From Roseimaritima multifibrata (GTDB lineage: Bacteria > Planctomycetota > Planctomycetia > Pirellulales > Pirellulaceae), in assembly GCF_007741495.1 (NCBI RefSeq), contig NZ_CP036262.1, positions 5,766,001 through 5,830,000 on the forward strand: 64,000 nucleotides of DNA, in the 5' to 3' direction. The position numbers and the translations under genes are program-made. Within the stretch, counting starts at the first letter, position 1. Each line of letters starts with the position of its first letter. Below are positions 9,127 to 18,003 of the stretch, piece after piece. The notes below the pieces were generated by a model that saw only the letters and a program-made list of their open reading frames with translations, had not been told where the DNA came from and made no database searches.

Positions 9127-9490
9127 GAAGAAAGTCTGGCTCCCCTCGCCCTCAAAACAAGCTCACTTAAAACAGGGTTGATACTGGATCAACGGTTCGC
9201 CAGCTAATTCAATGAAGGTCAATTAAAAGGCTTGTTTTTGGGGAGAGGGGCTGGGGGGGGGGGGCCGACAGCGTTGGGCAAGGCGTGGCATAATCGGCTG
9301 AAATCCGAGGCTTTCACTGCGTCTTCGCTGCAAAATCGCCGGCTGGAAATCTCCCCCTCTCCCCCAGCCCCTCTCCCCCAAGCAAACTCCCCTAAATCAA
9401 ACAAAGAGGCAGAGATCACGCAATGAGCTAGCAGAGATTTCTTCCGCAACAAAGAGCTCGCTTAGGGGCGAGGGGAGCCAGACTTTCTTC
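9127..9490. repeat. Nested inverted-repeat element (MITE-like)
   Basis: The outer arms 9127-9151 and 9466-9490 are a perfect 25-base inverted repeat. Inside, 9240-9257 (GGGGAGAGGGGCTGGGGG) pairs perfectly with 9361-9378. A run of twelve G lies at 9253-9264. There is no coding frame inside and no evident target-site duplication. The size and arms resemble a non-autonomous mobile element, but no transposase is present in the window, so mobility is inferred. Confidence 0.7.
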
Positions 9491-9702
9491 ATTTATAAAT
9501 CGCACGTCCCTCGGGCCTTTCGCTGACGATGGTTCCTATTCCCGGGAGCTTGGCAGCCCCGGTGGATGCGCAAGCATAAAAGAAAGGGCCGACACAAAAA
9601 CGCAATGTCGATGCCTACAGGGTATACCTGCAACGTTCGCTACCGAGGGATTACGAACATATCGAACGGCTGAATTGCAAAGAGCGCAACTCCGAAATGC
9701 AT

Positions 9703-9750
9703 AAGCGAGGGACCAGAAACAGGGTCCCTCGCTTACGCAGCGGGTTAGGA
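9703..9750. repeat. Dispersed hairpin repeat, copy 1
   Basis: AAGCGAGGGACC (9703-9714) and GGTCCCTCGCTT (9723-9734) form a perfect stem, followed by ACGCAGCGGGTTAGGATTTT. A related copy with the same stem and tail is at 62542-62610, and a partial copy of the tail in reverse orientation (CCCACCCGCTGCGTTAG) lies near 35717. The recurrence in non-coding gaps marks a dispersed intergenic repeat. Confidence 0.65.
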
Positions 9751-9827
9751 TTTTCTAAGGCACTAGCATACGGACACACAAAATGGCTCAGGTTTGGTTC
9801 CGCCAACAAATGCTTGCAACGAAGCCT

Positions 9828-10295
9828 TTATTGCAAATCGGTAACGCGTGAGGAAACCTGCTGCTCCAGAAAAGCATGCAGTTCTTGTGGGCGGTCGGTC
9901 CCAACAATGAAAACACCTCGGTCTAACTGCAGCAAGACGCAGTCTCTTCCCCAAAGGTTCCAGATCCAGCCACCCTTTGAACTCCAGTGGATCCCCCAAC
10001 CGTCCATGAGCGACGACCGAACGACTTCCACCGACTGAATGTCGCGATAGGGTACGGTTCTTCGAAAGAGAGGCAACGGTCCGAACCGAACGGACAAGGC
10101 TTCTCCCTCGTCTTCAACTTTTAGATAGTGAAACGAGGCGGCCAACAGAAGGACGATCCCTCCGATCATCGGTAGAAACCATTGCCCCAGCCATTGATTC
10201 TGCAGCGACAAACTGATCACAAAGAGGAGCAGGGCATTGGCATAAAGCAACAGGCACAATGGAGCCCGCTGCGTGTGGCTGTAGTTCGTATCCAT
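9828..10295 (-). CDS. Conserved membrane protein with PH-like domain, function unknown
   Basis: The 155-residue product has two hydrophobic segments (about 14-32 and 38-55), then a soluble beta-rich domain with LSVRFGPLPLFRRTVPYRDI and SVEVVRSSLMDGWGIHW, the pattern of small bacterial PH-like domain membrane proteins. I do not recognise a specific function. GGAA precedes the ATG at 10295. It follows the phosphatase gene by 46 bases on the same strand and is the last gene of the long minus-strand run before the repeat-rich gap. Confidence 0.7.
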   Translation of the reverse strand: MDTNYSHTQRAPLCLLLYANALLLFVISLSLQNQWLGQWFLPMIGGIVLLLAASFHYLKVEDEGEALSVRFGPLPLFRRTVPYRDIQSVEVVRSSLMDGWGIHWSSKGGWIWNLWGRDCVLLQLDRGVFIVGTDRPQELHAFLEQQVSSRVTDLQ

Positions 10296-10341
10296 TCTTG
10301 GATTCCAATGCGGCTAGGTCTGCAACCGAAGGTCCCCAAGT

Positions 10342-11256
10342 CTACCACGCCCCATCGACTTCACCGTCATCAAAGACCGTCACAAGTTCGGGGAATCGTA
10401 AAGCGGCTAGACGGCCTTTGAAGGTACCGTTGAATTTCGGTTTCCTCCGTTCCTCCCAGCGTTTGGCGACCCCGTAATCGATACAGCGCGCATTCCGTCC
10501 CGATTTGGCCTTGGGATCCAACGAAGAGTAATGCCCATAGATACACAGTTCCTCTTCCTCGTATGAATTCCACCAAGCCACACGGTCGGTCTTCCGGCTA
10601 TTGGTTTTCAATGCGAGCGGATCTTGAAGTTTGAATTCGAACCCCGAGGTGATGACCTTTACGGGATTTTGATTTTGATGAATCAGCTGCCGCGTCACAT
10701 CACACTCATCGCCGCTGATTCGCTCCGCTTCGATCCGTTCATAACTGGATTGATACAGTTCCAGAACGTCGGTTGCCGCCTGGGCTTCTGCGACCATCGC
10801 TGGATGCCAGCACGCATGAAGAATACGCACTCCCTCGCCGCTTAGGACTAGGGGAAGTTCCTGAAAGAGCTCTAACGTATCCCTGCGGACTTCTTCGTCG
10901 GCAAGCACGGCAGGAGTTGGCTCTCCGCTCATATCCAAGGAGGCTGACTCGCCGTAGAACCACAAATTATCGGGCTTACGTCTTCCCAACATCAGGTTCA
11001 GATCATGATTCCCAAGAACCGATTGGGCTCTTTCTGCAGCCACCAGATCCGCGACAAAGTTTACCACGCCGGGGCTGTTGGGGCCTCGATCGACCAGGTC
11101 GCCAACAAAAACCAGTCGGCGGCCACCTGGATGGCGGCCCTGATCGTCGTATCCCAGATAATAAAGCAGGGCTTGCAGAGCATCCAACTCCCCATGCACG
11201 TCTCCCACCACATCGATTGCCCCTTTGAACAAGGGACGAACCAGAGCCAATGTCAT
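10342..11256 (-). CDS. PP1-type metallophosphoesterase (bis-nucleotide/protein phosphatase-like)
   Basis: The 304-residue protein carries the classical phosphoprotein-phosphatase motifs: GDVHGELDAL near residue 18, FVGDLVDRGPNSP near 51, and LGNHDLNLM near 82, with a later HACWHP and a C-terminal IYGHYS. These bind two metals for phosphate ester hydrolysis; relatives include PrpE- and ApaH-like enzymes acting on nucleotides or phosphoproteins. It is cytoplasmic, with no signal peptide. Its ATG overlaps the stop of the upstream GIY-YIG gene as ATGA, so the two are translated together. The substrate cannot be assigned from sequence. Confidence 0.88.
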   Translation of the reverse strand: MTLALVRPLFKGAIDVVGDVHGELDALQALLYYLGYDDQGRHPGGRRLVFVGDLVDRGPNSPGVVNFVADLVAAERAQSVLGNHDLNLMLGRRKPDNLWFYGESASLDMSGEPTPAVLADEEVRRDTLELFQELPLVLSGEGVRILHACWHPAMVAEAQAATDVLELYQSSYERIEAERISGDECDVTRQLIHQNQNPVKVITSGFEFKLQDPLALKTNSRKTDRVAWWNSYEEEELCIYGHYSSLDPKAKSGRNARCIDYGVAKRWEERRKPKFNGTFKGRLAALRFPELVTVFDDGEVDGAW

Positions 11257-11567
11257 CGTTTAATTTTACCTTTAAAACCTTCTACTAGAATCTCTTTCGC
11301 AGGCCTTGAGAGCGCCTTGATTTGCAACTCTCTTTTCAGTGCGGAACCATGATCCGCCTGGGATTCTTCGAAAGCAACGACGACGGGAGTCCGGCCGCGA
11401 GTGTACCTAGCTCCTTTGCCGCCGTTGTGTTGCTGAACTCGCCGAGCGATGTCTTTGGTGATGCCCGTATAGAGCGACCCATCGGCACATCGCAAAATGT
11501 AGACCCACCAAGCATCTACGATCGCTTTCTCCATTTCCTCGACTCCATCCGAACAAGAACCGTCCAT
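11253..11567 (-). CDS. GIY-YIG nuclease-superfamily protein (UPF0213/YhbQ-like)
   Basis: The 104-residue protein has the compact single-domain GIY-YIG form: WWVYILRCADGSLYTGIT, then KDIARRVQQHNGGKGARYTR, and FEESQADHGSALKRELQIK, matching the YhbQ-like group. GIY-YIG domains cleave DNA; small stand-alone members are linked to DNA repair, but substrates are mostly unknown. AAGGA lies upstream of the ATG at 11567; an alternative ATG at 11534 has a poorly spaced site. The stop overlaps the phosphatase start. It follows the TfoX-N gene by 20 bases. Confidence 0.88.
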   Translation of the reverse strand: MDGSCSDGVEEMEKAIVDAWWVYILRCADGSLYTGITKDIARRVQQHNGGKGARYTRGRTPVVVAFEESQADHGSALKRELQIKALSRPAKEILVEGFKGKIKR

Positions 11568-11587
11568 TTCTTTTCCTTGCAGCCTGC

Positions 11588-11920
11588 CTACTTCGCTGGC
11601 AAGGTTTCGACAAACTCGGCCGCCCGTTGAATCCAGCGATCAAGACCTTCAGCGGTTTCAATCCCATCCGGTTCGATCAAAGCCCAACCTTTCATCACTT
11701 TGCCTGTGATATCCATCGGCTTGGCATGCGGGTCTGATTGAGTCTGTTCATGCTGATCTTTGGGCAACCGGACCATCAGATGATCCTTCCAGGGGGCAAC
11801 GCACATGTTACCGTTCAACATAAAACAGACACCGCCGAACATTTTCCGCTCGGAATAGCCGTCATGATGTTGAAAGAGCCCACGAATCCTCGCCGCCAAC
11901 CGTTCGCTATCTTTTCGCAT
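11588..11920 (-). CDS. TfoX N-terminal domain protein
   Basis: From the ATG at 11920 the product is 110 residues and begins MRKDSERLAARIRGLF, followed by KMFGGVCFMLNGNMC and MVRLPKD, the hallmark TfoX-N fold. TfoX was first described as a competence regulator, but stand-alone TfoX-N proteins are widespread and of unknown role. A longer frame from 11989 overlaps the preceding gene, and its extra residues do not match the family, so the shorter start is used. Located between a WD40 protein and the GIY-YIG gene on the same strand. Confidence 0.87.
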   Translation of the reverse strand: MRKDSERLAARIRGLFQHHDGYSERKMFGGVCFMLNGNMCVAPWKDHLMVRLPKDQHEQTQSDPHAKPMDITGKVMKGWALIEPDGIETAEGLDRWIQRAAEFVETLPAK

Positions 11921-11937
11921 GCGACCTTTCCCAGCCT

Positions 11938-13281
11938 TTATGGTTTGGCGATCCAGTTCAACTGAGGTGCTGCATCCGCGAAATTCCACACTCGAACTTC
12001 GCCATCAAATCCGCCGGTAAGCATCTTTTGACCGGCTCCTTCCGCGTTCGCTTGCAACGCCAAAGAGAGCACCCAATCAGCATGCCCCACAAATTCAAGA
12101 TCGACTTTATTGCTGGTCAAATCGATTCGCAACATTTTGTGACTGGCACAGGGCACAAAGACCTTATCGCCAATCCGGATTAGTTTAAAGGCATCTCCCC
12201 CCAACCCGACCAGCGCCGTCCGTTTGCCATCACTGGCATTCCAACGATGCAGTTTTGCATCGGCGCCGCTGGTTAGAACCTGAGTCCCATCAGCGGTAAA
12301 CGCGACCCCACGTACCGCCGCACCATGTCCGAGGTAGGTGGTCACAAGCGATCCGGTCTCGGCGTCATACACTTTGGCCGATTTATCGCGGCTTGCCGAG
12401 GCCATCTGCTTTCCATCTTCACTCCAGCAAACGGCGGTCACCCAATCCGCATGACTGGCGATGGTCCTGGTTTCTTGCTGGGTTTGCACGTCAAAGATTC
12501 GGATCGAACTATCGGACGTAGCGATTGCCAATTCGTTGCTATTGGGGCGAAAAGCAAGATCAAACAAAACGTCATCGGATCGTGCGATCACCCCTTTGAT
12601 TTCGCCAGTTGAAAAATCGACCAACCGTACCTCTCCACTTTTTCCCGGCTCGCCACACGCCACGGCCAACATCGCACCATCGGATGAAAAGGCGAGGTCA
12701 TAGACGCGTTGGCCAATGTTCTTGATCCTCCGGACCAAACTAGAATCGGCCGCATTCCAGACCAGCACTTCGTGAAGCCCCCCGGTAACGACCTGTGTTC
12801 CATCGGGAGAAAACTGAACGGCGACGACAGGAACCGCACGCGAATAATTTTCGGGGGGATCGGCATAGGTTGGCGGCGGAATCACGCGCATCAACTGCTC
12901 GCTACCATCCGATCCGTCAAAGACGCCTCCGGCTTCAATCCATGTTTTCACCAACGCAATTTGCTCGGATGTTAGCGGCTCGCTTTCAGCCGGCATGCGT
13001 TCGGATTCATCACAGGTCAATCGCCGCAGCAATTCACTAACCGCTCCTTTCTCTTTCGCCACCGGGACTTCTTCGGAATCCCCCGGTTTCAGCAATTCAT
13101 CGTAGGTATCGACCCGGTAACCACCTTCCGCCTTTTTGGCACCATGGCACGCCAAACAATGTTCAAGCAGTAGCGGAGCAATATCTTTTCGGAAGCTGAC
13201 CTCCGGTTCCGCTGCACGCGTCAGGGGCGAGCAGACGTGAAGCGTCAGTAAAACCAGTAGCAGCGATGTCAAATTTCTCAT
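11938..13281 (-). CDS. Exported protein with c-type heme motif (PSCyt1-like) and WD40 propeller
   Basis: The 447-residue protein has a signal peptide to about residue 23 (cleavage near TRAA), then DIAPLLLEHCLACHG, where C42-x-x-C45-H46 is the c-type heme motif of planctomycete cytochrome C domains, followed by GGYRVDTYDELL and SERMPAESEPLTSEQI typical of that family. From about residue 135 on are WD40 repeats (VQFSPDGTQVVTGG, VCWSEDGKQMASAS, VAFTADGTQVLTSG). It is probably outside the cytoplasm. It lies 45 bases downstream of the giant DUF1549/1553 gene, in the same operon. No enzymatic activity can be assigned; a scaffold or electron-transfer role is inference. Confidence 0.87.
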   Translation of the reverse strand: MRNLTSLLLVLLTLHVCSPLTRAAEPEVSFRKDIAPLLLEHCLACHGAKKAEGGYRVDTYDELLKPGDSEEVPVAKEKGAVSELLRRLTCDESERMPAESEPLTSEQIALVKTWIEAGGVFDGSDGSEQLMRVIPPPTYADPPENYSRAVPVVAVQFSPDGTQVVTGGLHEVLVWNAADSSLVRRIKNIGQRVYDLAFSSDGAMLAVACGEPGKSGEVRLVDFSTGEIKGVIARSDDVLFDLAFRPNSNELAIATSDSSIRIFDVQTQQETRTIASHADWVTAVCWSEDGKQMASASRDKSAKVYDAETGSLVTTYLGHGAAVRGVAFTADGTQVLTSGADAKLHRWNASDGKRTALVGLGGDAFKLIRIGDKVFVPCASHKMLRIDLTSNKVDLEFVGHADWVLSLALQANAEGAGQKMLTGGFDGEVRVWNFADAAPQLNWIAKP

Positions 13282-13326
13282 GATGTTCCTTTGCAGTCTT
13301 TTAAATCGAGGTGAAGCTTTCCGGAA

Positions 13327-16300
13327 TCAATGCTGAAACAGGAATTCGTCGGTGTTAAACAACGCCCAGCAAACATCCTCAACTCCACTTGCTGGGTCCT
13401 CGACTTTGGCACAGTGTGCCAGCGCGGCCTTCAGTTCGACCTCTTCGGGCGGTCGACAGACAGCAGCAACATAAAGCTCGGTAATCGTTTCTTCCAACGA
13501 TTTCCCAGCCGCCAACGCTACACGAAACCGATTCTTAGGATCGCGTAATTTTTTGTGCATCATCGGCCCATTAAATAACTCAATCGCCATCCCCAGGTTC
13601 GAATCTTCCGCCCGTTCACAAGCACAAACCGTGCTCCGTTCGGGCTGACCAAAGGTTTTGAGGAAATCGACTTTGACAACATCCGGAGCAGGCAACTGGG
13701 TCGCCAGCGTACCGGCGGGCAGGGTGCCATAGGTTTGCGATAAACCAAGTGTTTGGTTGATCGCGTCCAACAACTGTTCAGCTCCCAGCAGTCTTGGCTG
13801 TTGATGAGAAAAATACTTTTCATCTGGACCGTTAAATTCATTCGTTCGGTAACTTGCCTGGTAGGTTCGGCTGCGTGCGATCGCCCGCAACAGATGCTTT
13901 CGATCGTAGCCACTTTCGACAAAGTCTTTTTCCAACGCGTCCAGCAACAAAGAGTTCGCCGGCGGATTCGAATCACGAAAATCGTCAATCGGATCGACGA
14001 TCCCACGGGCAAACAATTGGCTCCAAATTCGGTTTGCTTCGATCCTCGCAAAATAGGGATTGTTCGGTTCGACCAGCCATTCGGCAAACGCATCACGTCG
14101 ATCCTGATCGCCTTCCGCTTCCAAACTACCGCGTTGTGGCAACCAAGGTTTCATCACCTCTCCGGTCCGCGGCTGAGTCACCTCGCCGTCGGAGCGGGCA
14201 TAAACAAACATCTCGCCAGGACGCTCGGTCTTCCTTCTTTGTACACGGGTGAAGAACGCACCTAAACCGTAATAATTATCCTGCGTCCAACGTTCGAACG
14301 GGTGGTTGTGGCATTTGGCACACTGCAAACGGGCTCCCAAAAACACCTGGGAGATCGTTTCCACACACTCATTCATGTCGGTCGCCGTGCGGTAGAAATT
14401 GGCAGGCGGATTTGCCAGCGTACTCCCACTACCGGTCAAAAGCTGCTTCGCGAATTCATCGTAAGGCATGTTCTCCTGCAATGATTCTTCCACCCAGCGA
14501 TGGTATTTGTGAACGCCTTCTTCTCCGACCAGTTTGCTAGTCATTCGAAGCAGGTCTCCCCACTTCAATGCCCAGAACTTGGCGTACTCTTCTCGTTCTA
14601 ATAACTCATCCACCAACTTTTCGCGTTTGTCTGGCGAAGTATCCGCAAGGAACGCCTTCGTGCGCTCAACCGTCGGCAAACTTCCGATCAGGTCTAAACT
14701 CACTCTCCGCAGGTACTCTGCATCACTGCAGGTTTCCGACGGCTGATATTGCAATTGCATCAATTTCGCATTCACCAATTCATCGATGTAATTATTTGGT
14801 GTGGGGGCCGCCCAAGCGAAACTATCATTTTGTTCGACAAACATCAGAGGCAGCGATTCAATGTGTTCTAAGAACCGAACCAGGATCGCGATTTCGCCTC
14901 TCTGCTGTGGCGTGACGAAGCCATTCACATCGACCGTGGCGACGCTGGTGTCCGAGGTTTCGTACGAAGCCAATTCGGTCACATCACGAGTGGTTCCATC
15001 GGCAAAGTGGGCCGTCACCGCCAATTGCTGGCCGCCGTCGGCAACCGCCAAGACCTGCTTCTCGTTGGGATAGATTTCCAATCGTTCAACACGTGGCGTA
15101 TTGGGCGGATCGACTTGGGCTCCTCCAGCAATCCAGTCATGTAGCACTTGGTAGGCTGCATCCGTTTTACGCAGTTGCTTGCCGCCGCCATGAGCAACGC
15201 TCATCATCGGTTTTAACAGCAGCAAACTTTCTGCGGGATCCAATGTATGAACCCGCCGTCCGAAGTCTTCACGGATCAACGTCAGTTCATCAAGTTTGAT
15301 GTCAAAGGCACGGAGCGAAAGACGAAAGCCACCTTTCCCGCTGGGGGATCCATGACAGGCTCCCGAATTGCAGCCTTGTTTTGACAAAGCGACCAGCGCT
15401 TCCGATTCGAATGCGACCGGTCGGTCTACAGACGCCTGAACAACGGTCACGGGAACAACCTGCTTGGTGCCCCCCACTTCCACGATCACCTCGGTTTGAC
15501 CATCCGATTTTGGATACAGGACGCCCCCTTCAAGAAAGGCGATTTCCGGATTGGCGACCGTCATTCGTGCTAACCGAGTCCAATCGCGTGGGGTTTGATT
15601 TGATTTCATTCCACTGACCACCAAACGCTGGTGACTGCGACGGTCCTTCAATTCAACCTTCCCTGGAAAGACCGCAATCTGTGTGGGGGCATCGATTGCC
15701 GGAATCGCAATCGGTTGGCTATCGATGGCAAAATCCTGTCCCGCATATTTACTGGCAGCATGCAATTTCACGGTCAACGCGGCCCCCGCGTCTGCAGCGA
15801 TCGCCAATTCTAGTTCTGCTTGGGTTTGGTCGGCGGCAATCACAATCGATGCCGGACCTTGAATTCCTGGCGAAGGTTCCAGCAATGTAATGGTAACTGG
15901 CTGAGGATCGCTCCCCTCCCGTTTGACCTGCACACGCGCTTTTGCTTTGCCGCCCCGAATCACCGGCTCCAAAAACTCCAGCGACGCCGACAGCGGATCG
16001 ATCCAAGTGATCGGTAAGTTTGCAGAAACGATTTGCCCATGCCCTCCCGATTCACCGAAAACCAGCAGCGGCAACGCGGCGACATCGGCCGCATCGGGGC
16101 TCGCGTCGGTCAGTGTCACGGTATAGGTATCTTTGTCGGCTGCCGCCGCAAGGTTCCAACCTGACGGCAGGCTGGTCCCCAGAATGGTAACACCTTCTTT
16201 AAAACCTTCTTGCAATCGCTTCAGCGTAAAAACAGCGGAATGGGACTTTAAAGGACGAGCAAACAGTGCAGGGCTGGCCGGTTCCAGTGCAAAAGGAGCG

Positions 16301-17991
16301 TCGGTTTTTGCCGTTCCCGTAAGAAACACTCGCCCATTTCGCCAACTTGGTGGCGAGAGGATTGCTGGGCTTTTCACCCGTTGCAATGATCGGCTTTCAA
16401 CCAATCGCTGCTGAGTCGGCGTCTGCACATTGGTCGCAAGCAAATTCAAATTGACGATTTGATCCGCCGTCCAGTTCGGCTCGGCGACCACATAGACGCG
16501 GTATTCAGCCGCTTTGGCAGGGATCCTAGGATTAAGCACTCGCAGCCCCTCAACCGGCGTGGCAAGCGACAGATCGATCTCTCCATCGTAGCCGAATCGA
16601 TCGATCGTCAAATCGATCGCACAGGCACCATGTTCCGTTTGGATAGCAAACGAATCCCGCGTCTTTGCATCGGGTTTTAAGGTGATCGAAAACGTCCCGG
16701 CCGGAATGATTTCAAACCAATAACCAAATTCCGCACCACCCCGCTTTAGCAAATCATTGACGACCAACTTGTAGTCGCCGTCTTCCGCGAACGTGTAGTC
16801 AAAACTCCACTCGTCAGCTTCGGTTACCTTGGTTTCTGCAACCTTCGCGCCGGCCGCATTTTGCAATTGCATCACCAATCGGGTCGGCAATCCCAGGCTC
16901 CGTGTGCGTGAGCGAATCCGGATCGCCTGTCCCTTTTTCCCGGTTACCATATATTCGTCGACCTCACCCTCTGCGGCCAGATGACCATTCAGACCGACGG
17001 GAAAGGAAAGTGGTTCGGCGACTGCAGCTTCAATCTTTTGAGGATGTTCACTAACCGCAACCGATCCCCATGCTGCCGACTTGCCATCTTTTAAACGGAG
17101 CGAAACGTTAAGAGGCTGCATGGTATCCGGGGGAACCGACAACGGATGCATTTCCATCACCTCGGGTGCCTGACCAAGCAGACCAATCGAAGCTTCCTGG
17201 CCTGCCTGAACAACCATCGGGAACGGCGCGGTCAAAACAGGAAAGTCTCCAACCCGCAGATAGTAGGCGGCACCGGCAGCCTTGTGCCGGCTATCGCTGA
17301 TTTCAATCCGATAGTCGCCCGCTGTCGCAAACGTGTATTCGAAACGGCAGTCAGGACCACTTCCACCATCGTCGGCCAAATGAAGGGTTTTGCCGGCAGC
17401 GTCTAGCAACCGGACCACGGGGTCCATCGTCGACAACAATGGTTGAGTGTGAACTTCAAACGCCAGCCGCTGATTTTCCGCAACCGTCAATTGATAAAAA
17501 TCACTCCGTGCTGGCTCACAGACTCCCTGAACCGCCGCCAGGACCGGAATCGCTTGAGCGGTTTCCGGCGTATGATTTTTGCCGGTATCGATCGTTAGCG
17601 GTAATCCATCGATCAACAACGTTTGTTCTTTCAATAGCCCATTGGCCGCCGTCACCCAGATTCCGGTAGGCCCTTGTTGAATATCGGCGGGCACTTTGAA
17701 CTGAACGATCCCTTTGGTCGCTTCGACACTTTCATTCGTGATTTCACTCCCCGGAATGCTACTCAGCAGTCGCAGGGAATCATTCAAAGCGGCACCATGG
17801 ACCGTCAATTTTGACGTCTCGCCGGGGCGAAGACCGATTGGCGCAACGGAGGTTACTGACTGGGCATTCGCAAGCGGAGCCCCGCCAATCCCCAGCGACG
17901 CGGCAAGCGTCGAAAAAATCAATAACCCCTGTACTCGTTGCAACCACATAGTCGATTCTGTATTTATTGCTAATGAACGGATAAAAGACAT
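13327..17991 (-). CDS. Giant exported DUF1549/DUF1553 protein with PPC, Ig-like and heme motifs
   Basis: The 1554-residue protein starts at 17991 (AGAGGGGA seven bases before the ATG; an ATG at 17949 has no such site). A signal peptide reaches about residue 44. Then come PPC-like beta domains (about 130-245 and 330-440), further beta-sandwich regions, a segment with GCNSGACHGSPSGKGGFRL near 867 (an unusual CX4CH), a Big_2-like repeat (LAVTAHFADGTTRDVTEL, near 985), DUF1549 from about 1080 with CAKCHNHPFERWTQ near 1222, and DUF1553 to the end. These domain sets are planctomycete hallmarks whose biochemical role is not established. Probably a large envelope protein acting with the two DUF1501 proteins encoded just upstream. 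Confidence 0.9.
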   Translation of the reverse strand: MSFIRSLAINTESTMWLQRVQGLLIFSTLAASLGIGGAPLANAQSVTSVAPIGLRPGETSKLTVHGAALNDSLRLLSSIPGSEITNESVEATKGIVQFKVPADIQQGPTGIWVTAANGLLKEQTLLIDGLPLTIDTGKNHTPETAQAIPVLAAVQGVCEPARSDFYQLTVAENQRLAFEVHTQPLLSTMDPVVRLLDAAGKTLHLADDGGSGPDCRFEYTFATAGDYRIEISDSRHKAAGAAYYLRVGDFPVLTAPFPMVVQAGQEASIGLLGQAPEVMEMHPLSVPPDTMQPLNVSLRLKDGKSAAWGSVAVSEHPQKIEAAVAEPLSFPVGLNGHLAAEGEVDEYMVTGKKGQAIRIRSRTRSLGLPTRLVMQLQNAAGAKVAETKVTEADEWSFDYTFAEDGDYKLVVNDLLKRGGAEFGYWFEIIPAGTFSITLKPDAKTRDSFAIQTEHGACAIDLTIDRFGYDGEIDLSLATPVEGLRVLNPRIPAKAAEYRVYVVAEPNWTADQIVNLNLLATNVQTPTQQRLVESRSLQRVKSPAILSPPSWRNGRVFLTGTAKTDAPFALEPASPALFARPLKSHSAVFTLKRLQEGFKEGVTILGTSLPSGWNLAAAADKDTYTVTLTDASPDAADVAALPLLVFGESGGHGQIVSANLPITWIDPLSASLEFLEPVIRGGKAKARVQVKREGSDPQPVTITLLEPSPGIQGPASIVIAADQTQAELELAIAADAGAALTVKLHAASKYAGQDFAIDSQPIAIPAIDAPTQIAVFPGKVELKDRRSHQRLVVSGMKSNQTPRDWTRLARMTVANPEIAFLEGGVLYPKSDGQTEVIVEVGGTKQVVPVTVVQASVDRPVAFESEALVALSKQGCNSGACHGSPSGKGGFRLSLRAFDIKLDELTLIREDFGRRVHTLDPAESLLLLKPMMSVAHGGGKQLRKTDAAYQVLHDWIAGGAQVDPPNTPRVERLEIYPNEKQVLAVADGGQQLAVTAHFADGTTRDVTELASYETSDTSVATVDVNGFVTPQQRGEIAILVRFLEHIESLPLMFVEQNDSFAWAAPTPNNYIDELVNAKLMQLQYQPSETCSDAEYLRRVSLDLIGSLPTVERTKAFLADTSPDKREKLVDELLEREEYAKFWALKWGDLLRMTSKLVGEEGVHKYHRWVEESLQENMPYDEFAKQLLTGSGSTLANPPANFYRTATDMNECVETISQVFLGARLQCAKCHNHPFERWTQDNYYGLGAFFTRVQRRKTERPGEMFVYARSDGEVTQPRTGEVMKPWLPQRGSLEAEGDQDRRDAFAEWLVEPNNPYFARIEANRIWSQLFARGIVDPIDDFRDSNPPANSLLLDALEKDFVESGYDRKHLLRAIARSRTYQASYRTNEFNGPDEKYFSHQQPRLLGAEQLLDAINQTLGLSQTYGTLPAGTLATQLPAPDVVKVDFLKTFGQPERSTVCACERAEDSNLGMAIELFNGPMMHKKLRDPKNRFRVALAAGKSLEETITELYVAAVCRPPEEVELKAALAHCAKVEDPASGVEDVCWALFNTDEFLFQH

Positions 17992-18003
17992 TTTGGTTCC
18001 CCT

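Larger units (their letters stand above)
8791..9827. other. Gene-free, repeat-rich interval
   Basis: No convincing gene is present; the frames that are open are short and lack recognisable domains or ribosome sites. The interval holds a 364-base inverted-repeat element (9127-9490), a hairpin repeat (9703-9750) and, starting about 9493, the string TATAAATCGCACGTCCC, which recurs almost exactly at 41054-41070. A short palindrome CCGCTGCGCAGCGG lies near 8994. Confidence 0.7.

Noticed and set aside
10773-11228. A 151-residue plus-strand frame opposite the phosphatase gene
   Set aside because: The opposite strand has intact phosphatase motifs, an ATGA overlap and family match; the plus frame shows only Arg/Pro-rich shadow sequence.
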